In this document: piece after piece, positions 34,201 through 45,453 of the stretch
Position numbering within the stretch: position 1 is the first letter of the stretch
Layout: every line of letters begins with the position of its first letter
DNA from: Saxidomus purpurata
Lineage: Eukaryota > Mollusca > Bivalvia > Venerida > Veneridae
Assembly: GCA_022818135.1 (NCBI GenBank)
Contig: JAFMSR010000010.1
Location: forward strand, 31,799,269 to 31,863,268
DNA length: 64,000 nucleotides
Direction: 5' to 3'
Translations under genes and position numbers: made by a program
The notes under the pieces: model-generated
What the model was told of the DNA's origin: nothing
Databases searched by the model: none
The model's input: only the letters and a program-made list of their open reading frames with translations

Positions 34201-37200
34201 TTCAATAACTGTACCTGGCGTTCCACCTGCCAATGATAACAGAGTTGGGAACCAATCAACTGCATGAATCATTCTACAATTTGAAGAAAAAAATCATGAT
34301 TTCTTTTGTTTTGTTTTTCGCTTTCTGCATTAATTTGCTATTTCTGATTTGTTGACACTGTTTACCCGATTTCTCTGCTTGCATTTTCTTGATCGTTCTA
34401 TATCACAGTCTACTCACACTATATCGTAACTATGTTATTAATATAACGACACACTTTTTCTGTTTTTATTGCACATAATTACACATGTATGAACACTTTT
34501 TTCTGAGCTTTTAAAAAAAATCTAGCCTCTTAGATTCATTAACTTATTGCTAAAGATAATAACAAAACTAATTTGATTACAATATCTCAAAGGAAAGTAT
34601 TGAAACAGAGAGTATGATGAGTTGTTCATACTATTATGTAATGACTTTAAAACGAATATATGAAGGTAGTTAGCATTACTTACTCTGTGTTGACGTATTT
34701 AGTCTTTTGTAAGAGAGTCTCACTGTAAACAAAAGCCACTCCTTTTGTGCCACCTTCCCACAGTGTAGTTTTGGCGCCCCGTAATGGCAAATTATTCGCC
34801 GCTTGATATGTAGGGCCTCCATTCTGCAATATATAGTTGACAGGTTTTAATGTACATGTGTATCAATTTAAGATTTCTCAATAGCAAGCATTTTATTCAT
34901 TGGTCTGTAGACAGGCTGCCCTGCAACACCACGCCAACAACGCACGGCATATGATAATAGTAAGCTGCATAACTATTTTTAAGAACGTTCACAATATTAG
35001 ATGGTTGTTCGTTTTACCCATTGAACAACTAAGTGCAACCGCTGAATCCGACGAATATGTAAATTTACTAGTGTGCTTGAGTTCACATAGCTGCCACTTT
35101 TTCACATAGACCTCACTTTTGCATTCTAAGTAACTCTATCTTCACAACGTAAGTACAAATTATTAAGGTATGAATATAGACAATAAAATCATGAACAAAA
35201 ATATCTTCTTCTAAAAATAACACTTACGTCAGTCGTGAAGACAATAAGGGCATTCTTCATGAACCCTCTGAACCTTAGAGCATCTGTTATATTACCAACG
35301 GCTTCGTCAAGAGCAGATATCATTCCTGTCAGGGAAAACACAAATGTATTTACAATGCAAGATTTATTCATTTCACGTGGTGGAATTATGTTTTAGTATT
35401 AATACTTTTTATAACCGTTTTAAGCTGTCGATTGAAAAAAAACTGATATTGGCGTCATATACTGACGGCAACAACATACGCCTGTATAGGTACCTAAGAA
35501 ATGTTACTGTTTTCCTTAAACAAGAGCTGTCAGTAGGACAGCGCGCTCGACCCTTTTAATGCTTGCCAGTAAAACAAAACTTTGACAGTTAAGGGTACAC
35601 AAGACTTTAACAAGGAAGTTCTAAGTACAAATCAAGAAACATTTTCACAGAGTTATCTTCTCTTGCTTACAGATAGGTCTCATGATGGTACATAAGTACT
35701 CCAACTTTCAAAGTAATATCTCAAATGGTTAAGTCAACAAGTGGACAAGAATGAAAATTTTAACTGAGTTTCTAAGTCAAAAAGGGCCATAATTCAAATA
35801 AAATCTTTCACAGAATTACCTTCTCCTGCCCAAGTTTGGCAATCATGATGGTTAGCAAGTATTCCAACTTTCAAATTAATATCTCAAACAGTTTAGTCAA
35901 AAAGTGGACTGGTGCGAAAAACTTAACCAAGACCCTAAGTCAAAAGAGGGCCTTAATTTTAACAAATCCCTGACAGAGTTACCTTCTCTTGCCTAGAGTT
36001 GGGAGTAATGATGTAAACAAGCATTCAAAGTTTCAAAGCAATATCTCAAAGGGTTAAGACAATAAGTGGATTTTACCCGTATTCAATGTATTTTCTAAGT
36101 AAAAAACGGGCATAATTCTGTCAAAAACTCTTGTATGTTGATGTCGGTCATGATGGTAAACAAGTATGGTTAGTTTCGAAGCAATACCTCTAATGGTTTT
36201 GAAATAAAGTGAGATGGTACGAAAAACTTTACCAAGCTCAATACACTTTCTAAGTAAAAAAGGGGCCATAATTCTGTCAAAAACGTTGACAGAGTTACGT
36301 GCTCTTGTCTGTAGATGGAGGTTATGATGGTAAACAAGTATGGTAAGTTTAACAAGTATGGTAAGGTTAACCAACGTGTGACACCAACGCGGACGCCGGG
36401 GCGAGTAGGATAGCTCCCCTTTTCTTCGAAAAGTCGAGCTAAAAAAGGAGGAAATCAAATCAATCATCGGACACAATACCATCCAGACACCTTACCTCTA
36501 GAAACATTACCACTAGCAACATTACCAAGTCTTACAACATACCAACGCTGCCAAAACACTTTAACTTGGAAAAGGAATAAGTATTCTTGGTTTTACTCCA
36601 GAAAGCAGGAATGATATTGTAGCGTAATAAAAAAACTAAGGATATCTCTGTTTGACACAATTAAAAAAACCCCGCAGATCCATGTCTGTTTCATTTAAAG
36701 GTCGTGTCATAAGTATCTATATTAGGCTTTCTTCATACCGCAATATGTTCTTCTAGCTTTCGTGGAAATGTTCTTGTAAATATTTTCATATCTCTCTGGT
36801 ACCTGAAAAAATGGGGATTTTATATATTATTTATCTGGTTATAAAACCAGAATACTACCAATTCAGTTTTTTAAAAAGAAGCTTTTTTTTACGATGCCTG
36901 CTGTAAATGTTATATAACCAATCATTAATGTGCATGTCAATGTCAAGTTATATAAAAGTTTCAAAAAGAAATATGTATAATTTGTTTTCTATATACGAAG
37001 TTTTTTTTAAATATTAGAGCCAACATTATGAAAAAAAAAATGCTTATATGCCTGTTTTCCTGTTTAGCGATTAATTTCCTTAATATTTTTTTTTCAAAAT
37101 TGCACTGAATGTGAAGAATTTTTACATTTTTCTTTGTACAAAGTTAGAATTTAGAAAGAAAAGGTCAAAAGGTCATAATCAAGGTCAGTCAAAGGCAATT

Positions 37201-40200
37201 TAGGAAATAAGTTTGCAAAACTAAACGAGTAGTTCAAATTTCATATTTTTAGCTGACAAACCCATGGATTAATGTCAAGGTTAGCCAATATCAAAGTGGA
37301 AATCTACTTAAAAAACTATCCATAGAGTTTAAATTTCACTGCAGTAGGTCAGTAGGTCAAGGTCAGCCAAACTTGGAGTTGAAATTTACATGCAAAACTG
37401 AACACATGGTCCCAATTTCTTAGATGTAGCTTTAAAAACAAACAGAAAGCAGACAAGTAGGTGGAGGTAAAAGTTAAAGAACAAGAAAGTAGGTCAATAC
37501 AAGTAGGTCATGTAAACCTTGGGCTGGGTAAACTCGGACCCATGGAGTGATTTGAACGATTTTTGTACACGACCACCAGGCAATGCTACCAGCCAAATAT
37601 CTATAGGAGTTTCCAAAACACAACAAGTAGTCAAAATTTATCTCTTTAGTCGAAAAAAACCCAGGCCAAAGTTCAAGGTCAGCCAATATCAAAGTGGAAA
37701 TATGCATGTAAACCTATCCATAGAGTTCGAATTTCACTGCTGTAGCTTGAAAAACAAGAAAGTATGTCAGTAGGTCAAGATCAATGTCAGCCAAATTTGA
37801 AGTTGAAATTTACAAGCAGGACTGAATCCATGGTCCCAATTTCATTGATGTAGCTTAAAAACAGAAAATAGACCTGTAGAAAATGATTCTTTGACCTGGG
37901 GTCGTAATTAGAACCATCTTGATAGAGGACCATCAGGTAGTGCTAAATATCTAAGCTCTACGGCTTGATTCAAGCAGCCTTGGTAGAGGTCCACAAGACT
38001 ATGCTACATGCAAAGATGCCAACTATCTAGTTCTGGGCCTGGGAATTTTGGAAAGGAAGAGATTTTAAAATTAATTTCCCTGTATAAATCTATGTAAAGT
38101 CGAGTTACCTCTGGGTGGTGTTAATTTTGACACGGGGTTCATGATTTGAATAATCTTGGTAGAGTACCACTACACAATGTTACATTCCACATCTTAACTC
38201 TGGGCCTTGAGGTTTCAGTAATTTTTTTTTAAAAGTTTGGCCTATAGGAACCTATGTCAAAATAGGTGACCGCCCAGAGCGGGGTATATTTTGACCCACG
38301 AATCATGATTTGAACAACCTTGGAAGGCATCCACTACGCAATTCTACCATAGACATATTTTGCACTATAAGCCTATATAAAATCAAGTGGCTCTCGGAGC
38401 GGTGTCAGTTTTGACAAAGAGGGCGGGTCATTGCTTTAACAATCTTGATAGAGGGTAACTCGGCAATGCTGCAAAGTACCTAAGCGTTGGGCCTTGTGGT
38501 CCCATAAAAGAAGACTTTGACAGTTTTTCATATACAAATCTATGTAAAATCAGACGACCCCTTTTTGACAATTTGCGGCATGGCTTAAATAAGCTTGGTA
38601 GAGTCCACTACGCAATGCCAAGTGCAAAAATATTAACTTTTGGACATTTTTAAAGATTGTTCTATTTTAGTTCTGGTAACCGTTTTGTTCAGTCAACCGG
38701 GACCATTTGAATACATTAAGAGAGCTTAATGCCAGGATGCTTGGTGAAATTCCATTATGTGGTTTATGAGAAGAAGTCGTTTGAAACAACTGTGGACAAC
38801 GTACAGACGGACGACGGATATTCCTCGATACTAAAAACGACAGTTTACCCATGACAAACATTGATTACTACTTAATACTGCTACAGCCATGGTTAATTTC
38901 TAACGGAACATACCTGAAATGCCTTCAGTGTTTTGATTAACTGAGCTGTGCTAAAGTACATACCTCTAATGGGGCATGCACCGACTGAAAGGGTAGATAA
39001 AGGTACAATGGCTGAGCGTCTGAGTCTACACTGTTGATGATGTTTATTGCATGGTCAGCGATTACTTCCTAAAATCATAATGTTGCACTGAATATGCAAA
39101 CAATGCTGTCATATAAACATGTAGTTCAACAACACTTACTGAAGCTTGTCGTTATCGTCGGCATGTGCCGGTGTATTCCAGTAAATTACAAAATTTAATG
39201 CAGAGGTGACACTACAAATGCAGATGTGGCTTATTGAACGTTAATTACCTATATCGCTAAAACACGTCTCAAGTTTCAATGTACAGTCAGGTTCGAGCTA
39301 AATTCAGAAATTGGTACATTCTATGAAGCAAATTTTAAAATGGTTGCTGATTCTAAATGCAATTTTCTGACTACAAAGAGTTAATTTGCATTTATCTATG
39401 ACAGTACTGATGATATTTTTACAAAAAAATCCCTACAAAATATACAGTGCAAGTATTAAGTCTATATACTTTAATTTTTTGACTTGCTGTAGATTCGAAA
39501 AAATGTGCAAAAATAAAACTTACTGCGGAGTATTTCTTTTCTGGTGGATGATAAACAGACTTGTTGAATCTAAAGTCATAACCGTCATCTACAAACATAT
39601 GTAAATTATATATGAATGGAAACACACATTAAAATGAAATTAAGCAAATTGTAACCTATAGTAGGACTGCATGCATATTAGCATATATCATTACTTACAT
39701 GTACTAAGTTTTTCATTAAAACTGAAAAATGAAATAATATACAGGCATTTTCATGCTGAATCAGGGATTCAAATCCGTGTCGTACGATGACATCGTATCA
39801 CAATCAATGTATGTTAAATAAATGCGGTAAATGTTTTCGTATTTTGAGGCGGATTGGGAATGCCATCTGAGATACAAAGGTTTTAATAATTACTAACTAC
39901 AAAATGACATAATGGGAGAACAAAGTTTGGAATTTGACTAAGATATAAAATAAGGAACAAAGGGAGGTTTAAACAACAAATACATGATGAGATCTGGAAC
40001 ACAAGGCAGCTTTAAGATTGACCACATAATGTGATAAGGTACATAAAAAGTTAATAGTTACACTATAAAATGCGGAACACAAGGTCTATATAATCAAACT
40101 AGGGACACTAAAACTTGTTTACAATGGCTACAGAATAAGATATTGGACTCAAAGAAGAGTTCTAACAATGCTTACATAATAAGATTCGAGACACAAAGCA

Positions 40201-43200
40201 GTTTTAACAATGGCTACATAATGTAATAGGAGACACAATAATAATGAGATTGTGGACACAATGAAGTTTTCAGCAATGGCGCAAAATGTTATCAGCGATA
40301 ATAAAGATTACACACTGAATATAGGAACACGAAGATATGTTAAGAATGGCTTAGGCTTGAGACTTTGGACTGAAAGAGGGATGTGGAAGTGTACACACGA
40401 CAAGGCAATTTTAACAATGGCTTCGTAGAAAATGTGGTCCAAAAAGAGCAATCAACAATGGCTACATTAAGTGATTAATTAGCGATACAGGACATGCTTT
40501 CACAACGGCTACATAATGAGATCAATGGACACGAGGAAGTTTTTAAGAATGGCAGAATATTGTGAATAGGGATATAAAAGGATTTTACAGTGACTAAATC
40601 TTGTGACAATGGACACAAGAAAGGTGTTAACAATGGCTATATACTGGGATCAATGGTTCACGGAAGATTCTATGTACTACCTCGAGTATGTGTATAATAG
40701 TCTTCCATGCCGTTATAGTAGCCCATGAAAGAATCAAACCCACGATATGTTGGTGTGTACTTCCAATTACAAAACCCTAAATGCCATCTGAAAAAAAAAC
40801 AACAACAGAAAAGGTAATAACGTTATCATGATAATGACATATCCCACCTCTTCTGTGAGTGAAATAATCCTCAGAACCCGTGTAATACCCCATAAAAGAA
40901 TCAAATCCTCGCTCTGTAGGTGTGTATTTCCAGTTACAGAATCCCAAATGCCATCTGTGAAAACAAATCACGTAAGGTACAGCTACAATCCGACTTTAAT
41001 TCGATTACGATGCAATTAGACATTTAACAAATCTAATGTGTTGACCATAACATTAAGAATATAACTTTGACGTTTGGTTTGCTCGTTTCAAAACCGTTAT
41101 TACTTGTTTCATACACAAACTAGTGACAATACATATCAAGAAGTTAAGAACAGACCAGAATACTTTACTTTCTGTAACTGTAACAGAAAGTTGGATGTTT
41201 TTAACTTTCGAAAATGTAAGTCATGTATCTAATCTAATATGAACTCACGAACTATTATACTTTCTTTCCGACAATGTGAGGTACTTATTCAAGGAATTAC
41301 ACTTCATGTACCTTACGAATTTAACCGTGAATCAAAACAGTTATACTCGCTTACTAACAAAAGCAGTCGTCACCGAGGCAAGCATACTCACATTTCAACG
41401 ATTAACGTCGTTTATCCAAGAAAATACACTCACTTTTCAAAGATTATTTATTTGAGCAGGTAAGTATAATACTTTACAATAGTATATGAGTCATGTACGA
41501 TCAAACAATTATACTCTTCTAACATCATGAGTCGAACATACAAGTAATTATACTCACTTTCCGACAATATGAGTTGTATAATTAAGCTCCTTCAGCTTTT
41601 GAGGCAGTGTTGTAAAGTTTGACGGTAAGAAACCAGGATTAAGTGGATGTATCACGTCGTGCTAAACAAATCACAGAAACAATAATCAAATTTGACAATG
41701 GATTGACAATAAACAAAATATAATGATAGAAATGGAATTTGACGAAACATTGCTGTGATTAAGACAATTTTCAAAAATAATTTCGAAGCCGTAAGTCTTC
41801 GCAATTTCATGAACAGAAATTTTAACTGTCTTTGTAGATCTACCTTACAAGGGTGCAGACAAGTCAGTAAGAAACAAACAGTATTTACATGTATACAGAC
41901 TTTTATAAATACGTTGCTACACATATCTGTTCTATTCCATTGTCGGATAACTTCATTCGCAAGAAAGTATTAATGGGAAATGCCATATATGACAGGAGTT
42001 TTTCATTTGATCGTATTTGTTCCGTTTGACGTACGGTTTCAATTGTATTTCATTTTTTAAAAGCATATTTTAACTGATACGGTGCCTTTTGACTCTTGAA
42101 TTTGACATTTCAATGATGTTGCTATTGTATGTAATGGACACATTTCCCGCTTAATACTAGGGCGATGGACAAAAATTCATGTTATAAAAATGCAAAACTT
42201 GCAACTGAACTGAAAACAACCACAAAACTACCTGAAGTCCGGTATGGTACGGATAGTAACCAGTCATAAAGCAGTTCCTGGACCTAAAGTTAAGAAATGT
42301 ATATTATGTTTAACTGTATCAAAATTTGATATTTTAAAAACTTTACTTCATATATAGTCAAATATCGATGTTAACAAATGTTGCATATTCGTTTGTTTTA
42401 ATAAATATCTTTTGAGGGCTACGGCCTTGCAGTAGTCAAAGACAACACCCTTTTCAAGTCCTTGGGGTCAAAAATAACTAAGAAATAAATTTTTTACTAA
42501 ATGTTTTTTTTAAATAATAAAAAAGCGTTAATTAAAACTTTCGCTTCCTTAATATATACCAGTTAAAGAAAGTGTCCTTGTTTTAATTTTAGTATTACTT
42601 TTAACAGAAATTATGATGTTGGCATCATTAAGCAATTTCTTGCCTTCATTAAGTGCATTATATATAAATTGTGGGGTTTTTTTTGGGGAATACTGTGGGG
42701 GGGGTTTTTGGAAATTGGGGGGGGGATTTTTTTTTTTAAGGGGGGAAAAAAAAAGTGCACAATTTCTTTTGGAACTGAGTATACATGTAGTACTAATTTG
42801 TATAAGCCGGGTTGCGAAGAAAAAACACACAAGTTTGTTTACATACGGTGTGCAGACAGGTTGAACATATGATGAGTTTAAGATAACTCCATCTTTGGCC
42901 AGCTTGTCCAGATTGGGTGTGTACATCTGATCGTTATGCCAGCCGACGTCATTCCATCCTGAAAATGTAGCATATTAAATAAGAAAAGATACCCTGTTCA
43001 ATGGCGATTGTATATTATCGATCTGAATAAATGAGTTAATAATGAGATGAAACGTCTATAAAGAGGTTATTGTTATTCTGATTCCTGTTAGGCTAATAAT
43101 TAAAATTTATACATTAAAATTAACTGCATAAGTTATGTCTATACAGTAAGTTGAAGCCCCATTTACATGTCCCCTTCTTATATAATGTGGCCAAGCTAAC

Positions 43201-43965
43201 CTATATTACGTCATTATGATGCGCTAGTGAAAAAGTCACCAAAGTAAAATAAGTAGTAAGTTAGTAACTACTTATTACTTATTCAAAGTGGAATCAATAA
43301 CAAAAGAAATAACAGCGGTTAAAGGGTCAAGGGTCACTCCTTCACTTAACACATTTCTAGCAAACAGTTGACTAATTCAGGACACAACTGTTACACCCGT
43401 TCTTCGACCTTTTGTGCTCACACGAACTCATGAAGATATGTAACAAAGTAGGTATTTAGCTCATTTGCCTAGCACATACACTGACAAAGACAGGTAATAA
43501 ACAACAGTTTTCGACTTTTCGTGTCTTCGTCTTGAAAACACGTACATGTATACATGAAAAGTCGAAAAACTATACGACTTGTGGTGTCTTGGAGTAAAGA
43601 CACGACATAGAACTTTTCAATTCCCGCCAAAAATGAAGGTTAGCCAGTAGAATATTTCGTGTGGTCGCCAATGTATTTTCGTTATTTTGCTTTAAATTTG
43701 AAAGGCGACGAAGACACGAAAAGAGAATCGACATATTTCAACAGAATTAACATATCTGTAATTAGCAGTTTGCAAAGGGTTAGTATTATGTATATTCTTC
43801 AATATGTTTTAAAATGCAACTTCATCAATCATATGGTCTTTGTAACTAAAAAGTTTGAAATTTATTACCAAGGTCGTCTGCTACTATGAAAATGATGTGA
43901 GGAGGACGAGCATTCACGACTTGTAAGAACATGCCGACAGTCACTAGAAATCCTACAAGTCTCAT
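31246..43965 (-). CDS. Arylsulfatase B-like sulfatase (full gene, 14 coding exons)
   Basis: Exons in transcript order: 43965-43869, 42958-42847, 42283-42232, 41661-41558, 40954-40848 (5a) or 40787-40681 (5b), 39588-39524, 39068-38964, 36802-36739, 35325-35228, 34823-34684, 34273-34215, 32722-32611, 32008-31881 and 31418-31246. All phases agree: 1416 nt, 471 aa. The protein has a signal peptide (about 1-19), metal-binding D30-D31 in I-V-A-D-D-L-G-W, and sulfatase motif C68-T-P-S-R72, whose Cys is the formylglycine precursor (split across exons 2/3). Further motifs are K122-W-H124, Q-S-V-H-A-P-L, D-N-G-G and W-E-G-G, and the C-terminus ends W-S-P-G-W-C. All residues that typify active arylsulfatases appear present. 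The family hydrolyses sulfate esters of glycosaminoglycans or similar substrates in lysosomes or outside the cell. The substrate here is unknown. An upstream in-frame stretch is excluded by an acceptor near 43988, implying a 5'-UTR intron. Confidence 0.92.
35520..36425. repeat. Interspersed repeat with internal diverged periodicity (intron 8)
   Basis: Starts with an ACAAGAGCTGTC motif that recurs at about 44097 and 44462. It then holds several diverged versions of a unit of roughly 150-200 bp containing GTATTCCAACTTTCAAA, AATATCTCAAA and GGGCCATAATT. No ORF is supported. It lies inside the arylsulfatase gene, between exons 8 and 9. Confidence 0.5.
37140..38660. repeat. Diverged repeat-rich intron 7
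   Basis: The intron between arylsulfatase exons 7 and 8 contains many loosely repeated phrases, such as GGTCAAGGTCAGCCAA, AAATCTATGTAAA and TTGGTAGAG followed by CCACTA. They recur every 120-200 bases. It is typical of decayed interspersed repeats; no coding sequence. Confidence 0.4.
39900..40660. repeat. Degenerate tandem repeat of ~40-60-bp units beside exon 5b
   Basis: At least a dozen imperfect units around the theme TTTTAACAATGGCTACATAATGAGAT followed by a variant of GGACACAAAGAAG. They fill most of the intron between exon 5b and exon 6 and stop about 20-30 bases before exon 5b. Units differ by substitutions and small indels, so it is an old array. Confidence 0.6.
40681..40787 (-). other. 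Arylsulfatase alternative exon 5b
   Basis: Second 107-bp exon, only 60 bases downstream of 5a in transcript order. It has a strong TTTTTTTTCAG acceptor and a GTAGTA donor. It has the same phase and the same [10 protein letters not shown] start, but differs at P-T-Y-R (5a P-T-E-R) and [11 protein letters not shown] (5a [11 protein letters not shown]). It has no stop or frameshift. Joining 5a to 5b shifts the frame, so the two can only be used one at a time. Confidence 0.85.
40848..40954 (-). other. Arylsulfatase alternative exon 5a
   Basis: 107-bp exon with acceptor CAG at 40957-40955 and donor GTGGGA. It encodes 35 full codons, beginning [10 protein letters not shown] and ending [11 protein letters not shown]. 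Its first base completes the catalytic Lys codon begun in exon 4. It contains the K-W-H-L-G active-site strand and the following substrate-pocket segment. Confidence 0.88.
42668..42758. repeat. G/T-homopolymer low-complexity tract in intron 2
   Basis: About 90 bases made almost entirely of runs of G, T and A, including G runs of eight or nine and T runs of eight to ten. Several open frames across it are composition artefacts. It could form G-quadruplexes or be a sequencing or assembly error. Confidence 0.6.
43510..43730. mobile_element. Small inverted-repeat element (MITE candidate)
   Basis: CTTTTCGTGTCTTCGTC near 43516 is matched by its exact reverse complement GACGAAGACACGAAAAG near 43706. 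A second, nested inverted repeat GTTTTCGACTTTTC / GAAAAGTCGAAAAAC spans about 43508-43572. It sits in intron 1 of the arylsulfatase gene. No ORF; ends and target duplication are not resolved. Confidence 0.4.
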
Positions 43966-45444
43966 TTCGTATGTGGTCCTTAATCTGCAACATAAAAAAG
44001 ATACATAACAAACACCCCTTGTTTTTGCACAAATCACTTCAATTTTCAAACTGAAATTTCTTTTTATCTCTAAAATTCAGAGCATGTACAAATAAAACAA
44101 GAGCTGTCATTCGTTAGTTACTAATACAGGTATATAGGGTTACGGTTCTTGGGCACTGCACTTCCCCTTAATGTCTTCTCTCATTGTAAAGCAATTTGGC
44201 CGAAATTCCTTCAGTACTTGAAGACTCATGCTCTGGACAAGAAAAAGCAACCCAGGGAATAATTAAAAAATATGGAAGGTAGAGTTATGGTTCTTGTACA
44301 TTGCGCTTTCTCTCATTATGCTCTATCACTGTGTAAATTTCAAGTAATTTCTTTTATACTTTTGCAGTTATGCTGCGGACAACAAAAGTACATGGGAGAA
44401 TGTAGTCTCAAGTTGATGCCAAAAAGTATAGATGTGCAACCATCCAACAGCCAATAGAGAACAAGAGCTGTCCCTCATAAGTGACGAATGCCTCCAAAGA
44501 GGTGATTCACAGTCTGTGACATTGACCTTCATGGTGTGAACCCGGTACTTGCGCAAGACACTTTATCTCCATGTGCTGAAGATTTGTTCCAATTATTAAA
44601 ATCCTTCTATGTATAACAGAGTTACAATGCGAATATGAACAGATACATGATTCTAAAATGTCTGACCTCTACGTCAAGGTAAGGGTGCGGAACTTGCACG
44701 TGACATGTCATCTCCATGAGCTCAACAATTGTGTCATGTAATTTAAAAATCCTTCCATGCACGTATACAGCATTTCATGAGTTTAAACTCTAACTGTGAC
44801 CTTGACCTTTGAGGTAGGGTAGGTAAACATTACGCGCGGCCTTAATCTTTGAGGTTGCACACGACACATCGTCTTCATATGCTGCACATTTGAAAATCTT
44901 TTCACATGCATGACAAAGTTACAGCCCGGAAAAGAAATTGAATGACGGACGCACGACCGGTGAGTTGTTAATATGACCATCTTGTAGGCATAAAAAGACG
45001 AACATATTGTGAAAGGGCTATGCTATATCAATGAAATGAAGTTGTCAATGAATAAATGTATTGTGTATGTATTCTGTCTTTGTGTTGGACACAAATCAAG
45101 AAAATATATTGATGAAACCTGACTAAAAACCGTAGTTTGTTCGCATCGAAATGCAAATCTTTAAAAAAAACACGTATCTGTTATATTCGTTCACAGCATA
45201 CATTGCTTGCATTATGGATACATTGTTCACTGTGTTGAACACTGCTGAAAGGTACATTATAATATATAAAAGAGACGGCATAAACGGAAGAAATATTGAA
45301 GTCTTAACCATTATTGAAAAGTCAATATTTGGCGACTTTCGCTTTTGTTGATTGACCTCGAACAACAAGGTGGCTACGTTCTCTATTCGTACATGTCAAA
45401 TAGAAATAATTACACAGACGATATAAAACATTCAAAAAGTGCAA
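43966..45444. other. Upstream region of arylsulfatase; interspersed repeats
   Basis: Contains the presumed 5'-UTR intron acceptor (near 43988). At 44095-44960 there are two partial copies of the ACAAGAGCTGTC-headed repeat family, with GACCTTGACC-type phrases and a GACGGACGCACGACCGG end. The arylsulfatase promoter should lie here or beyond but could not be pinned down. No other gene seen. Confidence 0.4.
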
Positions 45445-45453
45445 AACCATCAA

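Larger units (their letters stand above)
20190..34665. repeat. Segmental tandem duplication, copy 2
   Basis: Second copy of the lipocalin-TLR-arylsulfatase 3' block. Its right end at 34665 lies 19 bases inside intron 10 from exon 10 (34684-34823) of the full arylsulfatase gene, showing that copy 2 keeps the original right-hand junction. Private features are a hairpin MITE at about 24362-24770, an ~80-bp insertion near 25840-25925, and a 73-bp insertion in the TLR. If the 2.9 kb at 17262-20190 is the start of the unit, the duplicated unit would be about 17.4 kb and copy 1 would start upstream of the window. Confidence 0.93.

Noticed and set aside
42549..42926. Overlapping Pro/Phe/Gly-rich frames on both strands
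   Set aside because: Products of the homopolymer block plus read-through of arylsulfatase exon 2.
43969..44049. N-terminal extension of the arylsulfatase
   Set aside because: A TGTTGCAG acceptor interrupts it, and the downstream Met gives a proper signal peptide.
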